Shown here piece after piece: positions 15,871-24,004 of a stretch of 30,926 nt of DNA (its first letter is position 1; each line of letters opens with the position of its first letter). The translations under genes were made by a program, and so were the position numbers. This DNA is from an uncultured Chitinophagaceae bacterium. GTDB lineage: Bacteria > Bacteroidota > Bacteroidia > Chitinophagales > Chitinophagaceae. Below the pieces are notes generated by a model that did not search any database, was not told where the DNA came from, and worked only from the letters and a program-made list of their open reading frames with translations. Location: positions 1 through 30,926 of the forward strand of contig CAMPGT010000013.1 of NCBI GenBank assembly GCA_946885665.1, read 5' to 3'.

Positions 15871-17187
15871 TTATTTTTTACGAAAGAAAATACGGATGGG
15901 CACGCCCGTAAATTTGAATTTCGACCGTAACTGCTTCTCCAGGTAATTTTTATAAGGCTCCTTAATGTCATCCGGCTGGTTGCTGAAAAATGCAAACGAC
16001 GGAACATGTGTGGGTAACTGCGTGATGTATTTAATATTAACGGGGTTCCCCCTAACGGCAGGCGGACGGTACGCCTCGATGGCTTTCAGCATCACGTCAT
16101 TCAATTTCGAGGTGGGCACTACGCGTTGACGGTTTTCGTAAACTTCCAGTGCGGTCTCGATCACCTTGAATATCCTGGTTTTTTCCTGTGCTGAAATAAA
16201 CAAAATGGGAACGTCCGTAAAAGGCGCGAGTCTTTCCTTCAACACGTTCTCAAATTGCACCGCTGTGTTGGTTTCTTTCGGTATCAGGTCCCATTTGTTT
16301 ACCAGCACCACCACGCCTTTTCCTTTTTTGACGGCCATCGAAAAGATGTTCAGGTCCTGTGCAGTGATGCCTTTTTCGGCGTCCAGCATCAACAGGCAGA
16401 TATCGGTTTCATCCATCGCCTTGATGGCACGGATCACCGAATAAAACTCAAGATCTTCATGGACCTTTGTTTTGCGCCGGATACCCGCGGTATCAATCAG
16501 GATAAATTCTTTCTTAAATAATTTATAATGCGTGTGAATGGTGTCGCGCGTGGTGCCTGCGAGATCGCTTACAATGGTGCGTTCCTGGCCTACCAGCGCG
16601 TTGAGCAGCGATGATTTGCCCACATTTGGCTGGCCGATGATCGCGATCTTCGGAAGCGAGGCCAGCTCCCCGGTTTCTTCGGATGTTTGTTCGGTGATAA
16701 GGTCCGCCACCGCATCGAGCAATTCTCCGGTGCCGCTGCCGGTCATGGCCGAGATGAAGAAAATGTTTTCGAACCCGAGCCCGTAAAATTCTGTTGCTTC
16801 GAGCAGCCTTGTGTGGTTATCCACTTTGTTGACGGAAAGAAACACGGGTTTGGAAGTTCTTCTCAGCACATCGGCCATTGACACATCGAGGTCGGTGATG
16901 CCGGTTGCCGCATCTACAACAAAGATCAGCGCGTGCGCCTCCTCGACGGCCACCAGCACCTGCTTGCGGATCTCTCTTTCGAATACGTCTTCACTTTGCG
17001 GTACGAAACCGCCTGTGTCGATCAGGTTGAAATTTTTACCGTTCCAGTCGGCTATGCCATACTGCCTGTCGCGGGTAACGCCGCTGGTGTCGTCAACAAT
17101 GGCTTTTCGCTGACCCAGCAGGCGGTTAAAGAACGTGCTTTTGCCAACGTTGGGTCTTCCTACAATTGCTACAGTAAATCCGGCCAT
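15871..17187 (-). CDS. der: Ribosome biogenesis GTPase Der (EngA)
   Basis: A 438-residue double GTPase needed for 50S subunit maturation. The first G domain has GRPNVGKS at 10-17, DTGG at 57-60 and NKVD at 120-123. The second has GQPNVGKS at 185-192, DTAG at 232-235 and NKWD at 297-300. A KH-like domain follows to the end (GVPIRIFFRKK). Length and order are those of the family. It starts 48 bases behind era on the same strand, so the two assembly GTPases are probably co-transcribed. A small GC hairpin follows the stop codon but lacks a clear U-run. Confidence 0.97.
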   Translation of the reverse strand: MAGFTVAIVGRPNVGKSTFFNRLLGQRKAIVDDTSGVTRDRQYGIADWNGKNFNLIDTGGFVPQSEDVFEREIRKQVLVAVEEAHALIFVVDAATGITDLDVSMADVLRRTSKPVFLSVNKVDNHTRLLEATEFYGLGFENIFFISAMTGSGTGELLDAVADLITEQTSEETGELASLPKIAIIGQPNVGKSSLLNALVGQERTIVSDLAGTTRDTIHTHYKLFKKEFILIDTAGIRRKTKVHEDLEFYSVIRAIKAMDETDICLLMLDAEKGITAQDLNIFSMAVKKGKGVVVLVNKWDLIPKETNTAVQFENVLKERLAPFTDVPILFISAQEKTRIFKVIETALEVYENRQRVVPTSKLNDVMLKAIEAYRPPAVRGNPVNIKYITQLPTHVPSFAFFSNQPDDIKEPYKNYLEKQLRSKFKFTGVPIRIFFRKK

Positions 17188-17235
17188 AAAGTAATTTCTA
17201 CCCTGTAAAGAAATGTATAATTAATAAATGTTGTG

Positions 17236-18105
17236 TCAGTGATATCCGTATTCTCTGAGCATCAGGTCGTTGTCGCGCCACTTGGGACGCACTTTTACAA
17301 AAAGCTCAAGAAATACCTTTTGCTGAAGGAACGCCTCAATGTCTTTACGCGCCTCCGTTCCAAGCTGCCTGATCATTTTTCCCTTTTCTCCCAGGATGAT
17401 GCCTTTTTGCGTTTCGCGTTGTACAATCACATCCGCAGCAATCTTAATAAGCGTGGATTTCTGCTTAAATTCATTGACGATCACGGTGGTGTGGTAAGGA
17501 ATTTCTTCCTCATACAAATAGAATATCTTCTCCCTGATCATTTCGGCAACAAAGAATTTCGTGGGCAGATCGGAAAGTTCATCGCCCGCAAAGAAAGGTT
17601 CGCCCTCGGGAAGATATTTCACCACAGTGTTCACCAGGTCGCCCGCTGCAGGGGCGTATAATGCTGAAATCGTTTTTACGTCGGTGGCATACGGCCTGGC
17701 TTTAAAAAACTCTTCTGCTTCTCTTACTTTCTGATCGCTGGCCCGGTCGATCTTGTTGATGATCACAATTCCGGGCACTTTAATGCCGAGAGAAACAAAT
17801 ACCTCGTCGGCCTCCCGGAGATTTTCATTGACATCCACGAGAAAAATTGCCACGTCGGCATCTTCGATGGCTGTTTTTACCGCGTCCATCATTTTTTGAT
17901 GCAGCTTGTATTTCGGCTCTATGATACCCGGGGTATCTGAGAAGATGATCTGGAAATCTTTTTCGGTGATGATGGCTTTGATCCGGTGTCTCGTCGTTTG
18001 CACTTTAGGTGAAACGATAGCCAGCTTTTCGCCTGTGAGGGCATTCAGCAGGGTGCTCTTCCCCGCGTTGGGCCTTCCAAAAATGCTGACGAATCCTGAT
18101 TTCAT
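17236..18105 (-). CDS. era: GTPase Era
   Basis: A 289-residue Era, which binds the 3' end of 16S rRNA and drives 30S assembly. GRPNAGKS lies at 10-17, DTPG at 57-60 and NKID at about 119-122. The C-terminal KH RNA-binding domain includes the GIILGEKGKMIRQLG loop. The end, KVRPKWRDNDLMLREYGYH, is the usual Era tail. The ATG at 18105 gives the canonical start MKSGFVSIFGRPNAGKST. Upstream on the same strand is the initiator tRNA with its own terminator, so era probably has its own promoter; the minus strand shows TAATTTG, one base short of consensus, shortly before the start. Confidence 0.97.
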   Translation of the reverse strand: MKSGFVSIFGRPNAGKSTLLNALTGEKLAIVSPKVQTTRHRIKAIITEKDFQIIFSDTPGIIEPKYKLHQKMMDAVKTAIEDADVAIFLVDVNENLREADEVFVSLGIKVPGIVIINKIDRASDQKVREAEEFFKARPYATDVKTISALYAPAAGDLVNTVVKYLPEGEPFFAGDELSDLPTKFFVAEMIREKIFYLYEEEIPYHTTVIVNEFKQKSTLIKIAADVIVQRETQKGIILGEKGKMIRQLGTEARKDIEAFLQQKVFLELFVKVRPKWRDNDLMLREYGYH

Positions 18106-18152
18106 GAGAGCCGCAAATTACATTAACGCCTGCGGTACCCGCAGACCTGTTC

Positions 18153-18180
18153 AAAATAAAAAAGGTTCCTTACGGAACCT
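18153..18180 (-). terminator. Intrinsic terminator of the initiator tRNA gene
   Basis: On the minus strand AGGTTCC-GTAA-GGAACCT (18180 down to 18163) forms a perfect 7-bp stem followed by TTTTTATTTT. It begins only five bases behind the tRNA 3' end, as expected for a single-gene tRNA transcript. Confidence 0.9.
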
Positions 18181-18184
18181 CTTG

Positions 18185-18256
<72 letters not shown>

Positions 18257-18266
18257 ATGTGGATGG

Positions 18267-18298
18267 CAAATGTACGACAAGCCAGCCGCCCCACCAAA
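18267..18298 (-). promoter_or_regulatory. Promoter of tRNA-fMet: TTTG-N20-TACATTTG
   Basis: The minus strand carries TTTG (18298-18295), a 20-base spacer and TACATTTG (18274-18267), an exact match to the Bacteroidota housekeeping sigma consensus, ending 10 bases before the mature tRNA 5' end. It lies in the 46 bases between the tRNA and the stop codon of the upstream GIN-domain gene. Confidence 0.85.
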
Positions 18299-18302
18299 TT
18301 CA

Positions 18303-19022
18303 TTAACTCTTCTTTCTGATATTACTTGCGCCGCTCGTCCTGATGTCGCCTATCATACCTGTTCCCCTGTAATCGATCGTAGTAGCTCCCGAAGCTTCTG
18401 CATTCAGCACTTTATTAACGGTGATTTTGATATCCGATGCACCGCTGGCATCGATCCTGCAGTTTTCAGCCGCCAGGTCGTAACCCTTAAAATGCGAAGC
18501 GCCACTGGCCTCGATATTCACGTCACCGGCGCTTCCGCCCACCACAACATCCGAAGCGCCACTGAGATCGAATTTCAGCGACCCGGTATTTACCTTGCCC
18601 TTGAAGTCGCTTGCCCCGCTGAGGCCAATGACCAGTTCCCTGCTGTCGAGCACTCCGTTAACGGTTACATCGCAGGCGCCCGAAGCAACAATCCTGTCAA
18701 GCTGCTTCGCCGATACATACACCCTCGCCTTCCTGTTATTTCCCCAGCGCCACCGCTTTTCCTCGTACCATATCTTCAGCACACCGTTTCTCACCTGTGT
18801 TTTGATGGCTGCCCTGTTCTCATCGCCCTCTGCGCTCACCGCAACTGAATTTTCATTGCCCTGCGAAATTTGCAGGTCAATCGCGCTGGATACGTCAATC
18901 GCGTGGAAATCACCCACATCGCGGAGTTGCGCATCCTTGTCGTGAAAAACTACTTTTGGTTCCTGCGCCCGGGCCAACAGCGCCCCTGATAACAGCAGTA
19001 ATGGCAAAACGATATACTTCAT
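18303..19022 (-). CDS. Secreted GIN domain (DUF2807) protein
   Basis: A 239-residue exported protein: signal peptide 1-20 (MKYIVLPLLLLSGALLARAQ), then a single GIN/DUF2807 fold beginning VGDFHAIDVSSAIDLQISQG. The triplet SGA (or close variant) recurs at residues 114, 135, 154, 173, 193, 211 and 230, giving a period of 18-21 residues. This matches the stacked strands of a right-handed beta-helix with one SGASD-type turn per coil. Family members occur widely in Bacteroidota, often as auto-transporter-like or stress-related periplasmic proteins, but no activity is established. There is no lipobox and no C-terminal T9SS signal, so the periplasm is the likely location. It is divergent from the TPP-riboswitch transcript. 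Confidence 0.85.
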   Translation of the reverse strand: MKYIVLPLLLLSGALLARAQEPKVVFHDKDAQLRDVGDFHAIDVSSAIDLQISQGNENSVAVSAEGDENRAAIKTQVRNGVLKIWYEEKRWRWGNNRKARVYVSAKQLDRIVASGACDVTVNGVLDSRELVIGLSGASDFKGKVNTGSLKFDLSGASDVVVGGSAGDVNIEASGASHFKGYDLAAENCRIDASGASDIKITVNKVLNAEASGATTIDYRGTGMIGDIRTSGASNIRKKS

Positions 19023-19070
19023 CCTGAATGTTTTTTGTAAGACGCTAAGCTCAAGAATAATGTTACAGCA

Positions 19071-19098
19071 TTTGTAATGTTTTTAATCACTAACTTTG
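19071..19098 (+). promoter_or_regulatory. Promoter of the TPP-riboswitch transcript (TTTG-N16-TAACTTTG)
   Basis: TAACTTTG (19091-19098) is an exact -7 match and TTTG lies at 19071-19074. The 16-base spacer is shorter than the 20 bases at the tRNA promoter. Transcription from here would begin just before the small hairpin CTGCTT-TTCATT-AAGCAG (19101-19118) and the aptamer. Confidence 0.6.
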
Positions 19099-19124
19099 CC
19101 CTGCTTTTCATTAAGCAGCTTCAG

Positions 19125-19211
19125 ATTCCCGGGGTGCTTTTCCGCCTGAGGGCGGGATCGCTGAGATGATACCCGTTGAACCTGCCAGGGTAATGCCTGC
19201 GAAGGGAGAAT
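19125..19211 (+). promoter_or_regulatory. TPP riboswitch (THI element)
   Basis: The conserved aptamer segments occur in order: GGGGTGC (19131-19137), an optional stem-loop CCGCC-TGAG-GGCGG (19142-19155), CTGAGATGATACCC (19161-19174), GTTGAACCTG (19175-19184), GGTAATGCC (19189-19197) and GCGAAGGGA (19199-19207). The P1 stem is ATTCCC (19125-19130) with GGGAGAAT (19204-19211), with one bulge. In the 73 bases to the start codon, TCTCC (19244-19248) can pair either with GGAGA in the P1 3' strand (19205-19209) or with GGAGA at 19249-19253. This makes a plausible switch between two folds. No U-run follows, so transcriptional termination is not obvious. It controls the TonB-dependent receptor behind it. 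Confidence 0.95.
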
Positions 19212-19284
19212 GTTTCGCTTCATTGTCATGGTATGAATAGGTGTCTCCGGAGAGGATGTCGCTGGTTATTTAATTAATCAGATC

Positions 19285-21459
19285 ATGACAAAGTTTATCA
19301 CGTCAATACTATTTTTTCTGCCGCTGTTTTTGGCCGCACAAACAGATTCTGTCCCACTCAATGAAGATTCGTTGAGAAGAAGCGCGCTCTTCCTCGAACC
19401 TGTTGAAGTGATAGCCATAAGGGCCAGTGAAAACGCACCCTTTGCCAAAACCACCATCACCAGTGCAGCTATCAAAAGTTCCAACCTCGGGCAGGACCTT
19501 CCTTTCATCCTTAACCAAACGCCGTCGGTTGTCATCAACTCCGACGCGGGTAACGGTGTGGGCTATACGGGCATCCGCATCCGCGGATCGGACGCCACGC
19601 GCATCAACATGACCATCAACGGCATTCCCTACAACGATGCGGAATCGCAGGGACTGTTTTTCGTGAACCTGCCCGATCTCGCTTCGTCGGTAAGCGACAT
19701 CCAAATTCAACGCGGCATCGGCACCTCATCCAACGGCGCCGGCGCGTTCGGCGCCTCCATGAACTTCAGCACCAACGAAGTGAACCTCGACGCCTACGGC
19801 GAGCTCAATAACAGCGCGGGTTCATTCAACACCTGGAAGAATACAGTAAAAGCAGGGTCGGGCCTTATCAACGGACATTTCACCGTTGACGCACGCCTTT
19901 CAAAAATATCCAGCGATGGCTTTATCGATCGCGCCACTACCGACCTTTCCTCTTTTTATGTTTCCGGCGCCTACATAACAGATAATACGTCCATCCGCGT
20001 CAATGTGCTGTCGGGTAAAGAAAGAACCTACCAGGCCTGGAACGGCATACCCGAAGCCGACCTGCACAATAACCGCCGCGCCAACTATTCGGGAACAGAA
20101 AAACCCGGTGAGCCGTACGACAATGAAACCGACAATTACCAGCAGGATCATTACCAGCTCTTTTTCAATCACCGGTTCAGCGACGATCTCTCTTTCAATA
20201 CCGCCTTCTTCCTGACAAAAGGGAAGGGCTACTATGAAAATTATAAAGCCGGCGAATCGTATGCAGATTATGGGCTCTCCGATTTTATTATTGGTAACGA
20301 TACGCTGGCCCAAACCGATCTTGTGCGCCGCTTGTGGCTCGACAATGATTATTTTGGGCAGATATTGTCGCTGCGATACAAACATTCACGTGGCCTGCTC
20401 ACCGTTGGCGGCGGATGGAACCGCTACAACGGTAAGCACTTTGGAGAGGTAACGTGGGCGCAGGCCGGATTTCCTGTCAACTTCCGGTGGTACGACCTGC
20501 GGTCAAAGAAAACTGACGTTAACGCCTATGCGAAATATGAATACCGCATCGCTACCGGCCTTCAATTATTTGGTGACCTCCAGTATCGCGACGTCGTGTA
20601 CAACCTCGGCGGCTTCAGAGACAACCCCACCCTTTTCATCAATAACCATTATCATTTCGTCAACCCAAAACTCGGCATCACGTACAACTTCGACCGTACA
20701 CGGATGTACGCATCCTATGCCTTTGCCTCGAAGGAACCCAACAGGGATGATTTTGAAGCAGGGGCCGAACAGCAGCCGGAGCCAGAAAAAATGCACGACA
20801 TAGAAGCCGGCATAGAAACGAAATTCAACCGTTATTCCTGGTCGGCGAATGTGTACTACATGAAATACCGCGACCAACTGATTCCAACAGGAAAGATCAA
20901 CGACGTGGGCGCTTATACGCGTATTAACATACCCGACAGTTACCGTGCCGGCATCGAGTTGCAGGGCAGCGTCACCCTTGCAAAATGGCTGGCCTTTTCC
21001 GCGAACCTGGCGCTTAGCCGCAACAAGGTGCAGAACTTTACGGAGTATTACGACGATTATGATAACGGCGGGCAAAAATCGGTTTACCGTGGTTCGACCG
21101 ACATAGCGTTTTCGCCATCAGTGACAGGAGGAGCAGGCATCAGCATCGAGCCTTTTGAAAATGCGCGTATCGCCCTTTTGTCGAAGTATGTGAGCCGGCA
21201 GTATCTCGACAACACGTCGATGAAAAGCAGGAGCCTTGATCCTTATTACGTGCAGGACGCAAGGGTGAGCTATTCGCTGCCCAACAGGTTGTTTAAGTCA
21301 ACCGATCTCATACTGCAGGTGAATAATGTTTTCAATAAAAAATATGAAGCGAATGGCTACACTTTCAGCTACCTGTACGACGGAAGTTTGACGACTGAAA
21401 ACTTTTACTTCCCGATGGCGGGCACCAATTTTATGTTCGCTGTAAATATCGGGTTATGA
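19285..21459 (+). CDS. TonB-dependent outer-membrane receptor, TPP-regulated (probable thiamine uptake)
   Basis: A 724-residue TonB-dependent receptor. Residues 1-18 form a signal peptide (MTKFITSILFFLPLFLAA). A short TonB-box region (VEVIAIRAS) follows near residue 36. The plug domain contains TPSVVINSDAGNGVGYTGIRIRGSDATRINMTINGIPYND. The beta-barrel fills the rest and ends FPMAGTNFMFAVNIGL. It lacks the carboxypeptidase-like N-terminal domain of SusC proteins and has no SusD partner. The TPP riboswitch directly upstream indicates repression when thiamine diphosphate is plentiful, so the substrate is probably thiamine, a phosphorylated form or a precursor. TPP-controlled TonB receptors are known in Bacteroides, where they sit with an inner-membrane PnuT and a pyrophosphokinase; neither is present here. 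Its stop overlaps the rhodanese stop by six bases. Confidence 0.9.
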   Translation: MTKFITSILFFLPLFLAAQTDSVPLNEDSLRRSALFLEPVEVIAIRASENAPFAKTTITSAAIKSSNLGQDLPFILNQTPSVVINSDAGNGVGYTGIRIRGSDATRINMTINGIPYNDAESQGLFFVNLPDLASSVSDIQIQRGIGTSSNGAGAFGASMNFSTNEVNLDAYGELNNSAGSFNTWKNTVKAGSGLINGHFTVDARLSKISSDGFIDRATTDLSSFYVSGAYITDNTSIRVNVLSGKERTYQAWNGIPEADLHNNRRANYSGTEKPGEPYDNETDNYQQDHYQLFFNHRFSDDLSFNTAFFLTKGKGYYENYKAGESYADYGLSDFIIGNDTLAQTDLVRRLWLDNDYFGQILSLRYKHSRGLLTVGGGWNRYNGKHFGEVTWAQAGFPVNFRWYDLRSKKTDVNAYAKYEYRIATGLQLFGDLQYRDVVYNLGGFRDNPTLFINNHYHFVNPKLGITYNFDRTRMYASYAFASKEPNRDDFEAGAEQQPEPEKMHDIEAGIETKFNRYSWSANVYYMKYRDQLIPTGKINDVGAYTRINIPDSYRAGIELQGSVTLAKWLAFSANLALSRNKVQNFTEYYDDYDNGGQKSVYRGSTDIAFSPSVTGGAGISIEPFENARIALLSKYVSRQYLDNTSMKSRSLDPYYVQDARVSYSLPNRLFKSTDLILQVNNVFNKKYEANGYTFSYLYDGSLTTENFYFPMAGTNFMFAVNIGL

Positions 21460-21756
21460 TAAACTCTGCCACCCGACCATGCCGCCGGCAAGATTTTTTA
21501 CATTGGTAAAACCCATCATCTCGAGGTACATGCAGGCCTGCAGGCTGCGGTTACCGCTCCGGCAGTAGAAAACAATCTCCTGGTCCTTCAGCCCCTCGAT
21601 TTCATCCGTTTCCATGCCCTGTATTTTAGCGAGTGGAAGGACGATGCCGCCAATATTAAATTCAACGTGTTCGTCGGGCTCGCGAACATCAACAAGATGT
21701 ATTTCTTCTCCTGTTTGCAATCTTGAACGCAATTCTGCTGCGGATATATTTTCCAT
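21454..21756 (-). CDS. Rhodanese-like domain protein
   Basis: A 100-residue single-domain rhodanese. LVDVREPDEHVEFNIGGIVLPL is the CH2A-type block, and FYCRSGNRS contains the catalytic C65 in a CRSGNR loop of the kind that carries persulfide sulfur. The ending GGMVGWQ is also typical. It is cytoplasmic. The open frame reaches back to 21822 but overlaps the PASTA gene; the ATG at 21756, five bases behind the PASTA stop, is preferred and makes the gene the last member of the ferredoxin-ddl-PASTA operon. Sulfur-transfer partners are unknown. It overlaps the convergent TonB receptor gene by six bases at the stop codons. Confidence 0.9.
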   Translation of the reverse strand: MENISAAELRSRLQTGEEIHLVDVREPDEHVEFNIGGIVLPLAKIQGMETDEIEGLKDQEIVFYCRSGNRSLQACMYLEMMGFTNVKNLAGGMVGWQSLS

Positions 21757-21761
21757 GTCGG

Positions 21762-22571
21762 TTAAAAAGAATTTTGGGTGGTAGAATCGGTTTGCCTTTG
21801 CGGCTTTTCTTTGCTCAGCCATAGATCTATGGTTTGGCCGGGCCTGATCCTGTTCATGCGGTTATCGTATGTGTACCTTTCGGGGCTCTGCCTGTAAACA
21901 TACCCTTCCTCGGTGTTTTTCACATCGGGATCGGGAACAACTGCGCCCGGGCTGAGGCCGGTCGCCTGCAGCAGCATCATTGCTTCGTTGTAGGTTAACG
22001 AGAAAAGATCAGGTACATTAAACTCATCGCGCCCGAGGCCGCTGCCGAGCACCAGCAGGATGGCACTACCCATGCTGATCTTTGTGCCGGGTTTTATTCG
22101 TTCACCATCATACTGCTGCTCGAGAACCGAATTCTTGGCAAAATCGGGCCGAAAGACAGTGTCCTTCAGCTTTAACCCGTATTGTTTCAGCACCAGTTGC
22201 GCAGTGCGGAAGCTCATCCCTTCCAGGTTGGGCATTTCGATGGCCGGCGGCACGGCCCTGTTGATGGTCAGGTAAACCACCCTGTTTTCTTTCACCACCG
22301 CATCCGCTTCGGGGAACTGCCTGAGCACCGAAAGCGGCGCGGCCGTATCGGAATAGATCGAGTCCTGGATCTGAATTTCAAATCCCTGGTCCTTAAGTAT
22401 TTTTTCGGCCTGGCCAAGCCTGAGATTCATCACCGAAGGGATGGTAAGACTCTTTCCGTGCCGGGTGAAGTAATCGAGTGACAACAAGAAAAGAAAGAGT
22501 AGAATGAAAACCAGCACCAGTGCAAACAATACATTTATCCACAGCGGTTTTCCGGTAATGAATCTGAACAT
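21762..22571 (-). CDS. PASTA domain-containing membrane protein
   Basis: A 269-residue protein with a short cytoplasmic N-terminus, one transmembrane helix (about residues 12-33) and three PASTA domains (about 43-106, 112-177 and 184-253) followed by a short polar tail. PASTA domains bind peptidoglycan fragments or muropeptides in Gram-positive kinases and penicillin-binding proteins. Here no kinase or transpeptidase domain is attached, so the protein would present PASTA domains in the periplasm. It follows ddl by 21 bases on the same strand, which supports a cell-wall role. The rhodanese gene starts five bases after its stop. Confidence 0.9.
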   Translation of the reverse strand: MFRFITGKPLWINVLFALVLVFILLFLFLLSLDYFTRHGKSLTIPSVMNLRLGQAEKILKDQGFEIQIQDSIYSDTAAPLSVLRQFPEADAVVKENRVVYLTINRAVPPAIEMPNLEGMSFRTAQLVLKQYGLKLKDTVFRPDFAKNSVLEQQYDGERIKPGTKISMGSAILLVLGSGLGRDEFNVPDLFSLTYNEAMMLLQATGLSPGAVVPDPDVKNTEEGYVYRQSPERYTYDNRMNRIRPGQTIDLWLSKEKPQRQTDSTTQNSF

Positions 22572-22592
22572 AGCTCCAAATGTAATAAAGAA

Positions 22593-23588
22593 TTATTTGT
22601 GTTTACGGGAGAGTGCATCTTCAATTAATGCAGTATAAAACTCCTTGAGTGTCAACCCATTCGCTTTAACCTGCTGGGGCACGATGCTCGCTTCGCTCTG
22701 TCCGGGCACCGTGTTTATTTCGAGAAGGAAGGGCTGCCCGGCCTGTTCGTTGTAAATGAAATCAATGCGGACCACGCCGCGGCAGTTGAATACCTGGAAC
22801 ACTTTTTTGGCGGTGGCCCTGATTTTTTCCGCAATTTCTTCGCTTACCCCGGCAGGGGTTATTTCCCTGCTCATGCCTTCGTACTTGGCCTCAAAATCAA
22901 AAAAATCGTTTTTAGAGATCACTTCCGTGATGGGCAGCACGGTGATCCCTTTGACGGACCTGTAAACGCCCACAGTGAATTCCCTGCCCGGGATCAGCTC
23001 TTCCACGAGTACCTGCGTATCTTCTTTGAAGGCCTTGTCGAGTGCCGCAGGTAACTCTTCGACAGCATTTATCTTGCTCATGCCAATGCTGGACCCGCCG
23101 TTGTTGGGCTTCACAAACACCGGAAATTTCACCTGGGCGGCAATTTCATCTGCGGTTAGCCGCGCATCGCTGAACAGGTGAACAGACTTTGCTGTGGGTA
23201 TGCCCGCCATCGCGGCGACGGCCACCGTGTACCGTTTATTGAACGTGATGGCAGACGTTGCGGCGTCGCAAGACGTGTAAGGTATGTTGTGAAGGTCAAG
23301 AAAGCCCTGCAGTTTGCCATCCTCGCCGGGTGTGCCGTGGATGCCGATCAGCACGGCATCAAACCAAATTTTTTTTCCGGTAAGCAGTATGGAAAAATCG
23401 TCTTTGTCAACCTGTACCTTTCCATTTTCATATTCGTACGTCCAACCTTCGGGCCTGACGTCGATCGTATATACATCAAATTTTTCCCTGTCGAGGTTTT
23501 TCTCGATCGTCACTGCGCTTTTATAGGAGATGACGGACTCGGAAGAATAGCCACCTGTTACAAACGCGATAACTGGTTTTGCACCCAT
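22593..23588 (-). CDS. ddl: D-alanine--D-alanine ligase
   Basis: A 331-residue ATP-grasp ligase that joins two D-alanines for the peptidoglycan stem peptide. Visible blocks are the N-terminal FVTGGYSSESVISYKSA, the GIHGTPGEDGKLQGFLDLHNIPYTSCD substrate region, the ATP-binding FVKPNNGGSSIGMSKI, and the Mg2+/substrate end FLLEINTVPGQSEASIVPQQ. All are in the order expected for Ddl. The start is MGAKPVIAFVTGG. It begins only three bases behind the ferredoxin stop and is followed by the PASTA protein, so all three are very likely one transcript. Confidence 0.95.
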   Translation of the reverse strand: MGAKPVIAFVTGGYSSESVISYKSAVTIEKNLDREKFDVYTIDVRPEGWTYEYENGKVQVDKDDFSILLTGKKIWFDAVLIGIHGTPGEDGKLQGFLDLHNIPYTSCDAATSAITFNKRYTVAVAAMAGIPTAKSVHLFSDARLTADEIAAQVKFPVFVKPNNGGSSIGMSKINAVEELPAALDKAFKEDTQVLVEELIPGREFTVGVYRSVKGITVLPITEVISKNDFFDFEAKYEGMSREITPAGVSEEIAEKIRATAKKVFQVFNCRGVVRIDFIYNEQAGQPFLLEINTVPGQSEASIVPQQVKANGLTLKEFYTALIEDALSRKHK

Positions 23589-23591
23589 GGA

Positions 23592-23939
23592 TCAAAGGTG
23601 GAGTTTTTCTTTCTTTGCCAAAAGCTCGTCCACTGTTTCCCTGTACATTTCGTCGGGTACGCAGCAATCAACCGGGCAAACCGCCGCACACTGCGGCTCT
23701 TCATGAAAGCCCTGGCACTCTGTGCATTTATTAGGAACGATATAGTAAGTATCCACTGCAATGGGCGCATTGCGTTGGCTCGCGTCAACCATAGTGCCAT
23801 CCATCAACACATACGTGCCCTTCACCGTTGTGCCATCCGACATGGCCCATTCCACTCCTCCTTCATAGATGGCATTATTCGGGCACTCCGGTTCACATGC
23901 CCCGCAATTAATACATTCGTCTGTTATTTTTATAGCCAT
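23592..23939 (-). CDS. 2[4Fe-4S] ferredoxin
   Basis: A 115-residue ferredoxin with two cluster motifs. The first is C9-x2-C12-x2-C15-x3-C19-P; the second is C72-x2-C75-x8-C84-x3-C88-P, with two extra cysteines at 92-93. The eight-residue insertion between the second and third cysteine of motif 2, and the 50-residue insert between the two motifs, resemble the Allochromatium-type ferredoxins with very low potential. It carries electrons in the cytoplasm; its partner is unknown. It is first in the operon with ddl and divergent from the acyl-CoA reductase, an arrangement I recall as frequent in Bacteroidota. Confidence 0.93.
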   Translation of the reverse strand: MAIKITDECINCGACEPECPNNAIYEGGVEWAMSDGTTVKGTYVLMDGTMVDASQRNAPIAVDTYYIVPNKCTECQGFHEEPQCAAVCPVDCCVPDEMYRETVDELLAKKEKLHL

Positions 23940-23970
23940 AATGTGACGGATTTTATGAATTGATTCCGTT

Positions 23971-23978
23971 TACTTTTG
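23971..23978 (+). promoter_or_regulatory. -7 element (TACTTTTG) for the acyl-CoA reductase gene
   Basis: An exact TAnnTTTG match 26 bases before the ATG at 24005. It lies 5 bases from the opposing -7 element at 23984-23991, so the two start points would overlap. Between it and the gene is a five-codon frame, start to stop (23994-24008), that overlaps the gene's own start codon. Confidence 0.55.
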
Positions 23979-23983
23979 CACAA

Positions 23984-23991
23984 CAAATATA
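23984..23991 (-). promoter_or_regulatory. -7 element (TATATTTG) for the ferredoxin-ddl operon
   Basis: The minus strand reads TATATTTG, an exact match, 44 bases before the ferredoxin ATG at 23939. Together with the plus-strand element at 23971-23978 it forms an overlapping divergent promoter pair whose transcripts would cross at their 5' ends. Confidence 0.55.
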
Positions 23992-24004
23992 CAATGAACT
24001 GGCC

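Noticed and set aside
23960..24004. TTG start for the acyl-CoA reductase
   Set aside because: The added stretch contains the exact -7 element at 23971-23978, so it cannot be translated from that promoter.
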